Assembly (NCBI GenBank): GCA_905215465.1
Contig: CAJMPT010000001.1
Location: 57,398-121,397 of the forward strand
Length of the DNA stretch: 64,000 bases
DNA from: an uncultured bacterium
GTDB taxonomy: Bacteria > Actinomycetota > Coriobacteriia > Coriobacteriales > Atopobiaceae
Direction: 5' to 3'
Of this stretch, positions 8,657 to 17,038 are shown in pieces; within the stretch, counting starts at the first letter, position 1; each line of letters begins with the position of its first letter. Both the position numbers and the translations under genes were made by a program. The notes beneath the pieces were generated by a model. It made no database searches and had not been told where the DNA came from. It worked only from the letters and a program-made list of their open reading frames with translations.

Positions 8657-8689
8657 GAGCGCCGGCGGCCCCAGGGACCACCGGCGCTC
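8657..8689 (-). terminator. possible terminator after the EF-G2 gene
   Basis: A 9-bp stem (GAGCGCCGG / CCGGCGCTC) is followed on the minus strand by a weak pyrimidine run (TTCTC). Position just downstream of the EF-G2 stop supports the call. Confidence 0.5.
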
Positions 8690-8726
8690 CATCAATGCGC
8701 ACCGTGTTGGCTGTGCGACAGGGACG

Positions 8727-10802
8727 CTACTTCTCGCCGGCAGCACGGCGGGCGGCGTAGTCGGCCGCGAGCTTCTGCTGGATGTCGTGCGGGACCTGCT
8801 CGTAGCCAGAGAGCTCGAGCTCGAACTCGCCCGTACCGCGCGAGAGCGAACGCAGGCGCGTGGCGTAGTCCGTGACCTCGGCATACGGGATGGTGGCCTC
8901 GACGGTGGTCTGGCCGGCGGTGACGCCGGAGCCGGCGGACATGCCCTCGACGCGGCCGCGGCTGGCGGAGACGTCGCCCATCACGGAGCCGGCGTAGCTG
9001 TCGGGCACGGTGATCTTGAGGTGGGCCATGGGCTCAAGCAGCACGGGCTCGGCCTGGTCGACGGCCTTCTGGAAGCCAATGCGAGCGGCGGTCTTGAAGG
9101 CCATCTCGTTGGAGTCGACGGGGTGATAGGAGCCCTCGTAAACGGCGACCTTCACGTCGATCATGGGGAAGCCGGCCAGGACGCCATCGCGCATGGTCTC
9201 CTGGACGCCCTTGTCGATGGCGGGGATGAAGCCGCGCGGGATGTGGCCGCCCACGACCTCGTCAACAAACTCGTAGCCAGCACCCGGGTTGGGCTCCACG
9301 CGCAGCCAGCAGTCTCCGTACTGGCCGGCGCCGCCGGTCTGCTTCTTGTGGCGGCCCTGGGCAGAGGCCACGCGGCGGATGGTCTCGCGGTACGGAATCT
9401 TGAGCGCCACGGTGTGGGCCGTCACGCCGGCACGGGCCTCAAGGCGGTCAAGCAGCACGCTGACCTGCGCCTCGCCGATGGCGGAGACCACGGTCTGGCC
9501 GGTGTCCTCGTCGCGCTCCACCTTGAGGGTAGGGTCGGCGTCCGCGCTCTTCTCGAGGAAGGCGTAGAGCTTGCCCTCGGTGCCGCGGGCGTCGGGCTCG
9601 ATGGCAATGCGGTAGAGCGAGTTGGGGAAGCGGAAGGCCGCGGCCTCGACCTTGCCCGTGACGGAGAGGGTGTCGCCCGTCTGGGCCTCAAGCTTGGGAA
9701 CCACGACGATGTCGCCCGCGGCGGCGGACTGGACGTCGGTGGTCTCCTTGCCGCACATGAGGTAGAGGTGGCCCAGGCGCTCGGACTTGCGCGTGCGGGC
9801 GTTGGTGAGCTCCAGGCCTGGAGTCAGCGTGCCGGCCAGCACCTTGAGGAAGGACAGGCGGCCATTCTGCGGGTCGTTGAGGGACTTGAAGGCAAAGGCG
9901 ACGGGGCGGTCGTCATCGGGAGAGATGTCAAGCTGCTCGCCGTTGACCAGCGGGATGCGGCCGAAGTCGGCCATGGTGGGGAACCACGCCACGACGGCGT
10001 CCATGAAGGAGATGACGCCTTCCTCGCGCACGCAGGAGCCGGCAAAGACCGGCACAAAGATGCGCTCGGCAATGGCCTTGGCAAGAAGCCCCTCGAGCTC
10101 GTCCTGGGTGATCTCCTCGCCCTCCAGGTACTTCATCATGATCTCGTCGTCAGCCTCGGCCACAAGGTCGGTGAGCTGGACACGGGCGTCGTCGGCGGCG
10201 GCGCGGAACTCGTCGGGGATGTCCGTCACCACGGGCTTGCCGCCCTCGAGGCGGCGGGCCTTCATGTGGACGACGTCGATGACGCCGGAGAAGGCGTCGC
10301 CGGAGCCCATGGGAATGGTCACGGCGCCGAGCTTGGTGCCAAAGCGCTCCTGAAGCGTGGCGAAGGCCAGGTCATAGTCTGCGTCGGCGCGGTCCACGCG
10401 GTTGATGAACAGCGCACGAGACAGCGAGAGGTCCTCGGCGGCGTACCACAGGCGCGTGGTGATGGTGCCCGGGCCACTGGCCGCGTCGACCACGAAGAGG
10501 GCGGTCTCGCAGGCGCTCATGGCGGCGTAGGCGTCACCGACAAAGTCCGGGTAGCACGGGGCGTCCAGGACGTTGATGCGGGTGCCCTCCCACTCGACGG
10601 GGGCTATTGCCGTTGAGATGGAGAAGCCGCGCTCCCCCTCCTCGCCGTCGTAGTCCAGCGTGGGCTTTGTGCCGGCGTGGCCTCCCAGGCGGGTGGTGCG
10701 GCCCGTCAGGTGAAGCATGGCCTCGGCCAGCATGGTCTTGCCCACGCCGCCTTGGCCCACAAGGACCACGTTCTTGACCTTCTCGGTACCCTTTGCTGCC
10801 AT
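8727..10802 (-). CDS. elongation factor G-like protein EF-G2
   Basis: This is 691 residues from ATG 10802 (GGGAGG just upstream). It has the five-domain EF-G layout: GTPase domain with P-loop GQGGVGKT at 16-23, switch/G3 DAPCYPDF, and G4 NRVD instead of NKxD; then domain II, domain III, domain IV (about 470-600) and domain V. Translocase EF-G has AHIDAGKTT in its P-loop; the GQGGVGKT form and overall divergence match the actinobacterial paralogue EF-G2, whose function is poorly defined and which is not the main translocase. It is transcribed alone, between terminators. An open frame extends far upstream but overlaps the neighbouring gene antisense and lacks EF-G homology there. Confidence 0.9.
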   Translation of the reverse strand: MAAKGTEKVKNVVLVGQGGVGKTMLAEAMLHLTGRTTRLGGHAGTKPTLDYDGEEGERGFSISTAIAPVEWEGTRINVLDAPCYPDFVGDAYAAMSACETALFVVDAASGPGTITTRLWYAAEDLSLSRALFINRVDRADADYDLAFATLQERFGTKLGAVTIPMGSGDAFSGVIDVVHMKARRLEGGKPVVTDIPDEFRAAADDARVQLTDLVAEADDEIMMKYLEGEEITQDELEGLLAKAIAERIFVPVFAGSCVREEGVISFMDAVVAWFPTMADFGRIPLVNGEQLDISPDDDRPVAFAFKSLNDPQNGRLSFLKVLAGTLTPGLELTNARTRKSERLGHLYLMCGKETTDVQSAAAGDIVVVPKLEAQTGDTLSVTGKVEAAAFRFPNSLYRIAIEPDARGTEGKLYAFLEKSADADPTLKVERDEDTGQTVVSAIGEAQVSVLLDRLEARAGVTAHTVALKIPYRETIRRVASAQGRHKKQTGGAGQYGDCWLRVEPNPGAGYEFVDEVVGGHIPRGFIPAIDKGVQETMRDGVLAGFPMIDVKVAVYEGSYHPVDSNEMAFKTAARIGFQKAVDQAEPVLLEPMAHLKITVPDSYAGSVMGDVSASRGRVEGMSAGSGVTAGQTTVEATIPYAEVTDYATRLRSLSRGTGEFELELSGYEQVPHDIQQKLAADYAARRAAGEK

Positions 10803-10963
10803 GATGCCTCCCTCGTCGGAGTCTCTATGAAGCGTTGCAGCAACCATACCCACGCGCGGGCCAACGGTTGCGCACGCATCGGGCAGCGCGGGAGAAGTGC
10901 GTGCGGACGGTAAGGCCCCCGGCGCGGGCGGCAGCGCAGCAGCGGACGTCGCGCCACGAAAAA

Positions 10964-10992
10964 GGCCGCGGGCCCGGATGGGCTCGCGGCCA
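10964..10992 (-). terminator. rho-independent terminator after the radical SAM gene
   Basis: A 12-bp near-perfect stem (GGCCGCGAGCCC / GGGCCCGCGGCC) with a four-base loop is followed on the minus strand by TTTTT. Confidence 0.8.
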
Positions 10993-11031
10993 GAGTCGCT
11001 GATGCGAGGCGCTTCTCGCCTGGTGGAGGAG

Positions 11032-12501
11032 CTACTCCTGGAGGGCCTTCTCGGCCTCGGCGTCGTGCTCGGCGATGAGCTTGGCCTTCTCGGCGATGGT
11101 GCCGTCAGAGAGCTCGTCGGCGTAGATCTTCTTGCCGGTGGGGTGCTGCTCGAGCCAGAGTTCCTCGGCGCGCTGCTCCCAGCTCTTGGCGTAGACCGAG
11201 GTGCGGGCGCAGAGGTGGTCGACGTCCTCGGGCGTGACGTACTCGGTGCACTGGGCGTCGGACTCGTGGACGATCTCGGGCAGGATCTCCGGGTTCTCCA
11301 GCATGGGGCAGGGGCGCAGCATGTTGTCGTTCCAGGGGTAGTGCTTGCGGTAGGCCTGGAAGATGGGCTGCTGCAGGCACTCCAGCAGGGACTTCTCCTT
11401 GACGTTGGCATTGGAGTAGTGGATGAAGACGCAGGGCTCCACGTCGCCGCGGGCGTTGATGTGGCAGAACACGCGGCCGCCGGCGATGCAGCCGCCCACG
11501 TACTCGCCGTCGTTCTGGAAGTCCATGGCAAAGATAGGCTTGCCGCCGGTCACGCCACGGACCTCGCGGATGCGGCGCAGCATGTACTCGCGCTGCTCGA
11601 CGCTGGGGCAGAGGTCGACCGTGGCGCCCTCGCCGACGGGCATGTAGTGGAAGTACCAGGCCCAGCGGCAGCCCTTGGAGATGATGGTGTCAAAGTACTC
11701 GTCGGAGCTAACCATCTCGGTGTTGGCGCGGGTGTAGGCCGTGGAGGTGCCGAAGAGCAGGCCGTTCTCGCGCATGAGGTCAAAGGCGGCCATGGCCTCC
11801 TTGTAGGAGCCGTCGCCGCGGCGGCCGTCGTTGGAGTCCTCGGTGCCCTCGAGCGAGACGCTGAAGACGATGTTGCCCACGCGCTTGACATCGTCGCAGA
11901 ACGCCTGGTCGATGAGGGAGGCGTTGGTGAAGATGTTGAAGAGGCAGTCGTTGTGGGCCTCGGCCAGGCGCACGACGTCCTTCTTGCGGACGAGGGGCTC
12001 GCCGCCGGTGAGCATGTAGAGGTGACAGCCCAGCTCGGAGCCCTCGGTCACCAGGCGGTCCATCTCCTCGTAGGTGAGGTTGAGTTTGTTGCCGTAGTCG
12101 GCGGCCCAGCAGCCCACGCAGTGCTTGTTGCAGGCGCTCGTCGGGTCAAACAGGATGATCCAGGGCACGTTGCACTGGTACTTCTCGGCGCTGGCGGTGG
12201 TGTTGCGCAGGCCACGGAAGGCGGCCTCGTAGGCACCGTTCAGGATGGACGTCTTGAGCACGTGGTGATCGGTGTTGTCGATGACGTCCCAGAGGAACTG
12301 CTCCCACTTGGAGCCCGGGTACAGGCCGTTGCGAATGCCGCGAATGGCGCCGGGGGCGGTGTCCTTCAGCAGGTTGCCGGCCATGTCCAGGAGCTTGTCG
12401 AGGTTCTTCTCGCGGTCAGGGCCGCTGGCCGCCTTGATGATCTGGTCAAGCGCCAGGCCAAACGCTGCGCGCTCCGCCTTGTGGGCAATCTTGGACTGCA
12501 T
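11032..12501 (-). CDS. radical SAM protein with SPASM-like C-terminal region
   Basis: This 489-residue enzyme has the radical SAM motif CNKHCVGC (Cys124, Cys128, Cys131) that binds the SAM-cleaving 4Fe-4S cluster. It is followed by the GGE motif (LTGGEPLVRK) and a TIM-barrel. Further cysteines after about residue 320 (GGCIAGGRVFCHINARGDVEPC, split motif, and RPCPMLE) fit an auxiliary-cluster (SPASM) domain. An N-terminal helical domain of about 110 residues precedes the cluster, as in a family common in gut Clostridia and Coriobacteriia. The substrate is unknown and no peptide precursor gene is visible nearby. It is transcribed divergently from the RlmD-type gene. Confidence 0.85.
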   Translation of the reverse strand: MQSKIAHKAERAAFGLALDQIIKAASGPDREKNLDKLLDMAGNLLKDTAPGAIRGIRNGLYPGSKWEQFLWDVIDNTDHHVLKTSILNGAYEAAFRGLRNTTASAEKYQCNVPWIILFDPTSACNKHCVGCWAADYGNKLNLTYEEMDRLVTEGSELGCHLYMLTGGEPLVRKKDVVRLAEAHNDCLFNIFTNASLIDQAFCDDVKRVGNIVFSVSLEGTEDSNDGRRGDGSYKEAMAAFDLMRENGLLFGTSTAYTRANTEMVSSDEYFDTIISKGCRWAWYFHYMPVGEGATVDLCPSVEQREYMLRRIREVRGVTGGKPIFAMDFQNDGEYVGGCIAGGRVFCHINARGDVEPCVFIHYSNANVKEKSLLECLQQPIFQAYRKHYPWNDNMLRPCPMLENPEILPEIVHESDAQCTEYVTPEDVDHLCARTSVYAKSWEQRAEELWLEQHPTGKKIYADELSDGTIAEKAKLIAEHDAEAEKALQE

Positions 12502-12732
12502 GTGCGTTCCTCTCCAATCACGGGTCCTCCGCCGTCAGGTTCGACTTTTTGAACCCGTTTCAATAACGGCCCGATGTTATTCCTTATTCCCCTTTTCAGC
12601 AATTATTTTTGTCTTCGGGTCAAAAATTATGAACGCCTGTTGAGAATAGATCTTGTACGGCCCCGACCTGCGGCTGCCGTACTCCGCCCGTCCGTGTATG
12701 CTTGAACGCACGACGTCAACGAGGGGATTCAC
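12502..12732. promoter_or_regulatory. divergent promoter region, radical SAM gene / rlmD-type gene
   Basis: This is 231 bases between divergent genes with an AT-rich core (about 12560-12650), which stands out in GC-rich surroundings. Both promoters probably lie here. I cannot assign hexamers with confidence, and see no gene. Confidence 0.5.
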
Positions 12733-13908
12733 ATGGGCTTTCGCACCTACACATGCAAGATCGAGCGCAACTGCGGAGGCTGCGAGTGGCTGAGCGTGCC
12801 CTACCCCATCCAGCTGCGTCGAAAGCAGGAGCAGGTCGAGTCCCTCCTGGGAGAGATGGCTGCCAGCTGCGGCGCGCGCGTGGACAAGATCTGCGGCGTG
12901 GCGGGCGAGCCGCTGGCCTACCGCCACAAGGCGGCGACGCCCTTTGCCCCCGCCGGCCACGGCCACATTCGCTGCGGATTCTATGCCGCTGGCACCCATC
13001 GCATCATCTCTTGCGAGAAGTGCCTGGTAGAGGACCCGCGCGCACGCAAGATCCTGAACAGCGTGGCCCGCGTGGCCGAGCGGCTGCACATTCCCGCCTA
13101 CGAGGAAGACCGCGGCATTGGCGTGCTGCGCCACGCGGTGGTGCGCTGCGGCTACGCAACCGACGACGTACTGCTCACACTGGTCACCAACGTTCCCGAG
13201 TTGCGCGGACCCGACCGCGTGGTGGCCGCGCTGCGCGAGGAGTGTCCCGAGGTCACGAGCATCGTTCAGAACGTCAACATGCGCAGGACCAACGCCATCC
13301 TAGGCAAGCAGAACCGCACCCTGTGGGGCACGGGCGTCATGCACGACAAGCTGCTTGGCTGCACTTTTGAGATTGGCCCCTCGAGCTTCTACCAGACCAA
13401 CCCGGCTCAGACCGAGGTCCTCTACCAGCTGGCCCTTCAGGCGGCCGGGCTCGAGAGCGGAATGAGCGTCCTGGACGCGTACTGCGGAACGGGCACCATC
13501 GGCATCTGCGCCGCGGCGGCAAACGCAGGCATCGAGGTCACGGGCGTGGAGCGTGTGGCCAGCGCCGTCAGGTGCGCCGATCGCAACGCCCGCGCCAACG
13601 GCGTTGCCGAGCGCTGCGGTTTTGTTGCCGCCGACGCCACGGAATGGATGTCGCACAAGGCTGGCGAGAAGCACTTTGACGTGGTGCTCATGGATCCGCC
13701 GCGCGCAGGCAGCACGCCTGAGTTTCTCCACGGCGTGGCCAACCTGGCGCCCGAACGCGTGGTCTACGTCAGCTGCAACGTCCAGACGCAGGCCCGCGAC
13801 CTCGAGGTTCTTATGGGCAGGGGCTATAAGCTGCGCAGCGTTGCCCCCGTGGACATGTTCCCCCACACCAAGCACGTGGAGTCCGTGGCGGTGCTGGTGC
13901 GGAAGTAG
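12733..13908 (+). CDS. 23S rRNA (uracil-5-)-methyltransferase, RlmD/RlmCD type
   Basis: This 391-residue SAM-dependent methyltransferase of the TrmA/RumA family makes 5-methyluridine in RNA. An N-terminal iron-sulfur site is indicated by Cys8, Cys14 and Cys17 (CKIERNCGGCEW) plus a later Cys pair (SCEKC). The SAM site appears as LDAYCGTGTIG, and the catalytic region contains MDPPRAG and the nucleophile motif VYVSCNVQTQARDL. The C-terminal general base lies in DMFPHTKHVE. It lacks the TRAM domain of E. coli RlmD, as in shorter Gram-positive homologues. The precise uridine target cannot be told from sequence. Confidence 0.9.
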   Translation: MGFRTYTCKIERNCGGCEWLSVPYPIQLRRKQEQVESLLGEMAASCGARVDKICGVAGEPLAYRHKAATPFAPAGHGHIRCGFYAAGTHRIISCEKCLVEDPRARKILNSVARVAERLHIPAYEEDRGIGVLRHAVVRCGYATDDVLLTLVTNVPELRGPDRVVAALREECPEVTSIVQNVNMRRTNAILGKQNRTLWGTGVMHDKLLGCTFEIGPSSFYQTNPAQTEVLYQLALQAAGLESGMSVLDAYCGTGTIGICAAAANAGIEVTGVERVASAVRCADRNARANGVAERCGFVAADATEWMSHKAGEKHFDVVLMDPPRAGSTPEFLHGVANLAPERVVYVSCNVQTQARDLEVLMGRGYKLRSVAPVDMFPHTKHVESVAVLVRK

Positions 13909-13988
13909 GCCCGAAGACGTCACGGTGCCTTGCCAAGATCAACTTGCAAGAGAACAGGGCGGATCGGGGCCCGTCATCCCAAGAATTC

Positions 13989-14243
13989 TGCACCGAACCC
14001 GCCTTAGTGTGAGTCTTTAGGAAACCGCTGCACCAAAGTGGCCTTAGTGCGAGCCCCTCTTTTGGGCATCGCCTTCCTCGTCAATGATTCTATGCAATAT
14101 CAAATCCACTCAACTGGACTTTCTAGTGGAAATTATTCATTTAATGATTGATATCACAGCTATGGCTGATGATTAGACTCGCACTAAGGCCACTTCAGCG
14201 CATCCGATTCAGAATCACTCACACCAGGGTGCTTTCGGTGCAG
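13989..14243. repeat. nested inverted-repeat element, copy 2
   Basis: Four repeats of about 25 bp occur: R5 at 13989-14013 (CTGCACCGAACCCGCCTTAG then TGTGA), R6 at 14028-14052, and in inverted orientation R7 at 14178-14202 (CTCGCACTAAGGCCACTTCA) and R8 at 14218-14242. The R5-R6 and R7-R8 gaps are 14-15 bases, as in the copy at 7357-7576. Shared consensus: CTCRCACNAAGG-N4-TTC then TGCAG. Even sequence beyond a repeat is shared (GTGCGAGCCCCTCTTTTGGG here, GTGTGAGTCCTTTTTGGG in copy 1). The centre is AT-rich and codes for nothing evident. Confidence 0.75.
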
Positions 14244-14534
14244 CGGGAGGGGCGTCCCAATCGCATCAAAAGCGGTGGCGCAAGGGCCCGGCCACCTCGC
14301 CATGCCTGCCAAGACCTTCATTTGTTCCTAGATGAACAATGTCCCGCCCTCCTGGCCCCTCAATTCCCGTCACCGCCATCGTCTCATTTTCATCGGAATA
14401 GACTCGAAACATACCTTGTGGCATTTAACATTTCACCTGTTTAAGTGGCATTTTTGTTCTTTACCTTTTTCTCTCATTTTTTAATACCATCTCATATAAT
14501 CATGAGACTAAAAGAGCGAAGAGGAGATTGCGAC
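14244..14534. other. intergenic region upstream of the AlbA_2 regulator
   Basis: This is about 290 bases becoming strongly AT-rich toward 14420-14510, where the promoter of the following gene should lie. I see no gene here. Confidence 0.4.
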
Positions 14535-16001
14535 ATGGCGCTTCCAACCAACATAGAGACCTTGCTTGATGGCCAAGTTGTGGAATGGGCCCGAATCGAG
14601 TTCAAGGAGACCTGGGACGCACAGGCATCCTTGAAGACCATTTGCGCATTTGCAAACGACATCGATAACTGGGGAGGCGGCTACATTGTCCTCGGCGTTA
14701 AAGAGACTGGTAGCAAAAGGGAGGCTGTTGGAGTTCCTCCCGAAAAGGTTGACGGCTGGCTCAAGGACATGCTCAACAAGTGCAAGCTCATCCAGCCTCC
14801 CTACATGCCTATCACAGAAGTCTGTTCCTACGAAGGTAAGACCTTTGTCATCGTATGGGCGCCGGGAGGTAGCCAACGTCCCTACTCATCTCCAAAGTCG
14901 ATGGGTTCAAAAACAGAGCGCATCCATTGGATTAGAAAAATGGCAAGCACAATTGCCCCTTCCCACGAAGAGGAAATCGATCTGTACAACCTGGCAAACA
15001 ACGTCCCCTTCGACGATCGCATAAATCATGAGGCAGACATTTCTGACCTCAGTCTTCCTCTTATCAAAACCTATCTGAAGGAGGTTGGGAGCACTCTCTA
15101 CGAGCTCGCTGATACCATGAGCTTTAGCGAGTTATGCAGAAGCATGAACATTGTTGATGGGCCATCGGAATACACCAAGCCGAAGAACGTTGGCCTATTG
15201 TTCTTCTCACCGAATCCAGAAGCTTTCTTCCCGTTTTCGGCGCATATCGACGTGGTCGAGTTACCTGATGGCGAAGGTGGAGACCGAATTTACGAGCACA
15301 CCTTTTCGGGCCCCTTGGATGCCCAGCTTCGCGATGCGCTCCGCTACCTTCGGAATTACGTAATCGAGGAAACCATCGAAAAGGTCCCAAATAAAGCAGA
15401 ATCTAATAGGTATTTTAATTATCCGTATGCCGCCCTCGAGGAGGCTCTTGCAAACGCCGTCTATCACAAGGGATACGACTCGCGCGAGCCAGTCGAAGTT
15501 CGAATATTGCCCGACAGAATCGAAATCCTATCTCATCCCGGAGCCGACAGATCGATTTCCATCAGCAACCTCAGACGCTTTAGGGCATCCAGTCGCAGGT
15601 ATCGTAACCGTCGAGTTGGCGAGTTCCTTAAAGAACTACATCTAACAGAGGGGAGAAACACCGGCATTCACAAAATGCTGCGCTCGCTGTCCGAGAACGG
15701 CTCGCCCGAGCCCATCCTGGAAACGGATGAAGACAGGCTGTACTTCCTCGTCACGATTTTCGCTCGTCCGTCAGTTAGCCGTGGTTCAACATCTTCCAAC
15801 AGGGAGCCAACAAAGATTGAAGGGCGCCACGAACGCATTCTTTCCTATTTGAAGGACAATCCGTCAGAAAGCCTCGCGACCGCAAGCAAGGTTCTAGGAA
15901 TTAGCCCCTCCACCCTGAACAGAGACGTCGCTCAACTAAAAGCCGAGAACCGCCTAATTCGAAAAGGGCCAAAACGCGGCGGCGCATGGCTGGTAAGTTA
16001 G
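14535..16001 (+). CDS. AlbA_2 (Schlafen-type) / HATPase_c_4 / winged-helix regulator
   Basis: This protein is 488 residues from ATG 14535, set by AGGAGA eight bases upstream. Residues about 15-135 form an AlbA_2 domain (RIEFKETWDAQASLKTICAF, then NDIDNWGGGYIVLGVKE). About 325-420 match HATPase_c_4 with the N-box EEALANAVYHKGYD and HPGADRSI. The C-terminus (about 430-488) is a winged helix (ILSYLKDNPSESLATASKVL) with a basic tail. Such proteins are putative DNA-binding regulators, frequent in accessory regions; some families act in defence or stress. Codon use is much more A/T-rich than in neighbours (for example AAA, ATT, AAT), suggesting recent transfer. It lies between an inverted-repeat element and mazEF. 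Confidence 0.85.
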   Translation: MALPTNIETLLDGQVVEWARIEFKETWDAQASLKTICAFANDIDNWGGGYIVLGVKETGSKREAVGVPPEKVDGWLKDMLNKCKLIQPPYMPITEVCSYEGKTFVIVWAPGGSQRPYSSPKSMGSKTERIHWIRKMASTIAPSHEEEIDLYNLANNVPFDDRINHEADISDLSLPLIKTYLKEVGSTLYELADTMSFSELCRSMNIVDGPSEYTKPKNVGLLFFSPNPEAFFPFSAHIDVVELPDGEGGDRIYEHTFSGPLDAQLRDALRYLRNYVIEETIEKVPNKAESNRYFNYPYAALEEALANAVYHKGYDSREPVEVRILPDRIEILSHPGADRSISISNLRRFRASSRRYRNRRVGEFLKELHLTEGRNTGIHKMLRSLSENGSPEPILETDEDRLYFLVTIFARPSVSRGSTSSNREPTKIEGRHERILSYLKDNPSESLATASKVLGISPSTLNRDVAQLKAENRLIRKGPKRGGAWLVS

Positions 16002-16007
16002 GTTTCC

Positions 16008-16290
16008 TTGCGCCACGCCTCGGCTGTTGCACGGGTGCCCGAGCAGTGCCTCGGTCTCCACGGCGGCCTTCGTGTGGGCGGCGGCCAGCCCGACCTCCAG
16101 GTAGCCGTCCCTCCTATCCATGAGCGTGGCCAGGCAAAGCCTGGCCACGCGGCCGGCCACGATGTCGCGGATGGACACGTCCACCGAGCGGTTGACCATG
16201 ATGCCCTCGCGCTCCCACAGGGCAAGATAGTCGTACTGACCCACGGTCCCCGACGTCTGGTTTCTGCCGCAAGTGCCATTCTGTCGGAAG
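16008..16290 (-). pseudogene. possible gene remnant, unrecognised
   Basis: On the minus strand an open frame reads through about 95 codons with good coding character (QYDYLALWEREGIMVNR, then VSIRDIVAGRVARLCLATLM). It has no plausible start, and its C-terminal end runs into the 3' end of the AlbA_2 gene. High GC distinguishes it from the AT-rich gene beside it. It may be the remains of a gene interrupted by the island insertion. I do not recognise the family. Confidence 0.35.
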
Positions 16291-16340
16291 CCTCAGGCCT
16301 TTCCCCACCAAGGCCGTTGCATCAGGAATGAGAATTCAAG

Positions 16341-16673
16341 TTAGTAGAAGCTCTTCAGAACGCTGATGACATTTCGCATGAATTGTCCGTCCTCGTCTAG
16401 GTGCGCGACGACTCTCACGTTCCGGCTCTCGAGGTCATAGGCTCGCACCTGCTCGAGAGCGACCCACCCATAGCGCTCATCAATTATCGGAAGCTCGAGA
16501 TGCAGCGGAAACCCATTGTTCCTTGTGGTAATTGGGCAAACCAGCGTCATGGACGTGGAGAGATTGAAGTAGGAGGAGCTGACCACCAGCCCAGGACGTC
16601 TTCCAGTTGGCTCGTGCCCAACCGAAGGCGCAAAGTCAAACTCAACGATATCGCCCTGGTTCAGAATGGCCAT
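16341..16673 (-). CDS. mazF: MazF/PemK-family endoribonuclease toxin
   Basis: This 110-residue protein has the MazF fold. It begins with the strand-loop QGDIVEFDFAPSVGHEPTGR, followed by RPGLVVSSSYFN, where the Arg and the following strand form the catalytic surface, then VCPITTRNN and the dimer strand VALEQVRAYDLE. It is an mRNA interferase that cleaves at short motifs. Its ATG overlaps the stop of mazE by one base (TAATG), ensuring coupled synthesis with the antitoxin. Confidence 0.92.
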   Translation of the reverse strand: MAILNQGDIVEFDFAPSVGHEPTGRRPGLVVSSSYFNLSTSMTLVCPITTRNNGFPLHLELPIIDERYGWVALEQVRAYDLESRNVRVVAHLDEDGQFMRNVISVLKSFY

Positions 16674-16909
16674 TACCAGACCTCCTTGCCAGAAGACATT
16701 CCCAGATCAATGAACTCCGGCTTTGGCCCGTCGTAGCCCCTCATCAGGCTTTGAAGCGTCATCGGCTCTTCAACTCGAGTGACAACCAGTGAATTACCGC
16801 GCTTTTCTATATTTACGCGCTCGCCGAGATTAAAGCCGTTCTTGCGGAGCTCTTTGGGGATTGCAATTCCCACCGAATTCCCGATGCGAGTAAGTACGGC
16901 AGTGGCCAT
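16673..16909 (-). CDS. mazE: MazE-family (AbrB/SpoVT-fold) antitoxin
   Basis: This 78-residue protein has the swapped-hairpin DNA-binding fold: TRIGNSVGIAIPKELRK, then LGERVNIEKRGNSLVV. The acidic/aromatic C-terminal tail (about 50-78) would wrap and block MazF. A GGAGGAGGG site lies upstream of the ATG. The gene is preceded by a perfect 36-bp palindrome, which I take to be the operator bound by MazE or the MazEF complex. Confidence 0.92.
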   Translation of the reverse strand: MATAVLTRIGNSVGIAIPKELRKNGFNLGERVNIEKRGNSLVVTRVEEPMTLQSLMRGYDGPKPEFIDLGMSSGKEVW

Positions 16910-16943
16910 TTTGCCCTCCTCCTTTGTTGTAACGCGTACTAAC

Positions 16944-16979
16944 GATATGTTGGTTATAACATGTTATAACCAACATATC
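16944..16979. promoter_or_regulatory. 36-bp perfect palindrome, mazEF operator
   Basis: The half-site GATATGTTGGTTATAACA is followed directly by its reverse complement, centred at 16961/16962. It lies 35 bases upstream of the mazE start. It is AT-rich, so it can hold the promoter core; autoregulation by MazE is the known pattern for such modules. Confidence 0.8.
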
Positions 16980-16990
16980 AATCCCTGACG

Positions 16991-17024
16991 AAAAAAGGCG
17001 GCCGAGCCTCACGGCCCGACCGCC
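16991..17024 (-). terminator. rho-independent terminator of the galactitol-type PTS operon
   Basis: A 12-bp stem with two G-T pairs (GGCGGTCGGGCC / GGCTCGGCCGCC) and a GTGA loop is followed by TTTTTT on the minus strand, just after the AraD-like gene. Confidence 0.85.
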
Positions 17025-17038
17025 CGAAATCGCTTCGT

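Noticed and set aside
10803..11531. Upstream extension of the EF-G2 frame
   Set aside because: It crosses a terminator and the radical SAM gene; EF-G homology begins only at 10802.
14445..14534. Upstream start for the AlbA_2 regulator
   Set aside because: The extra 30 residues are Phe-rich, encoded by the AT-rich promoter region; the ATG at 14535 has a good ribosome binding site.
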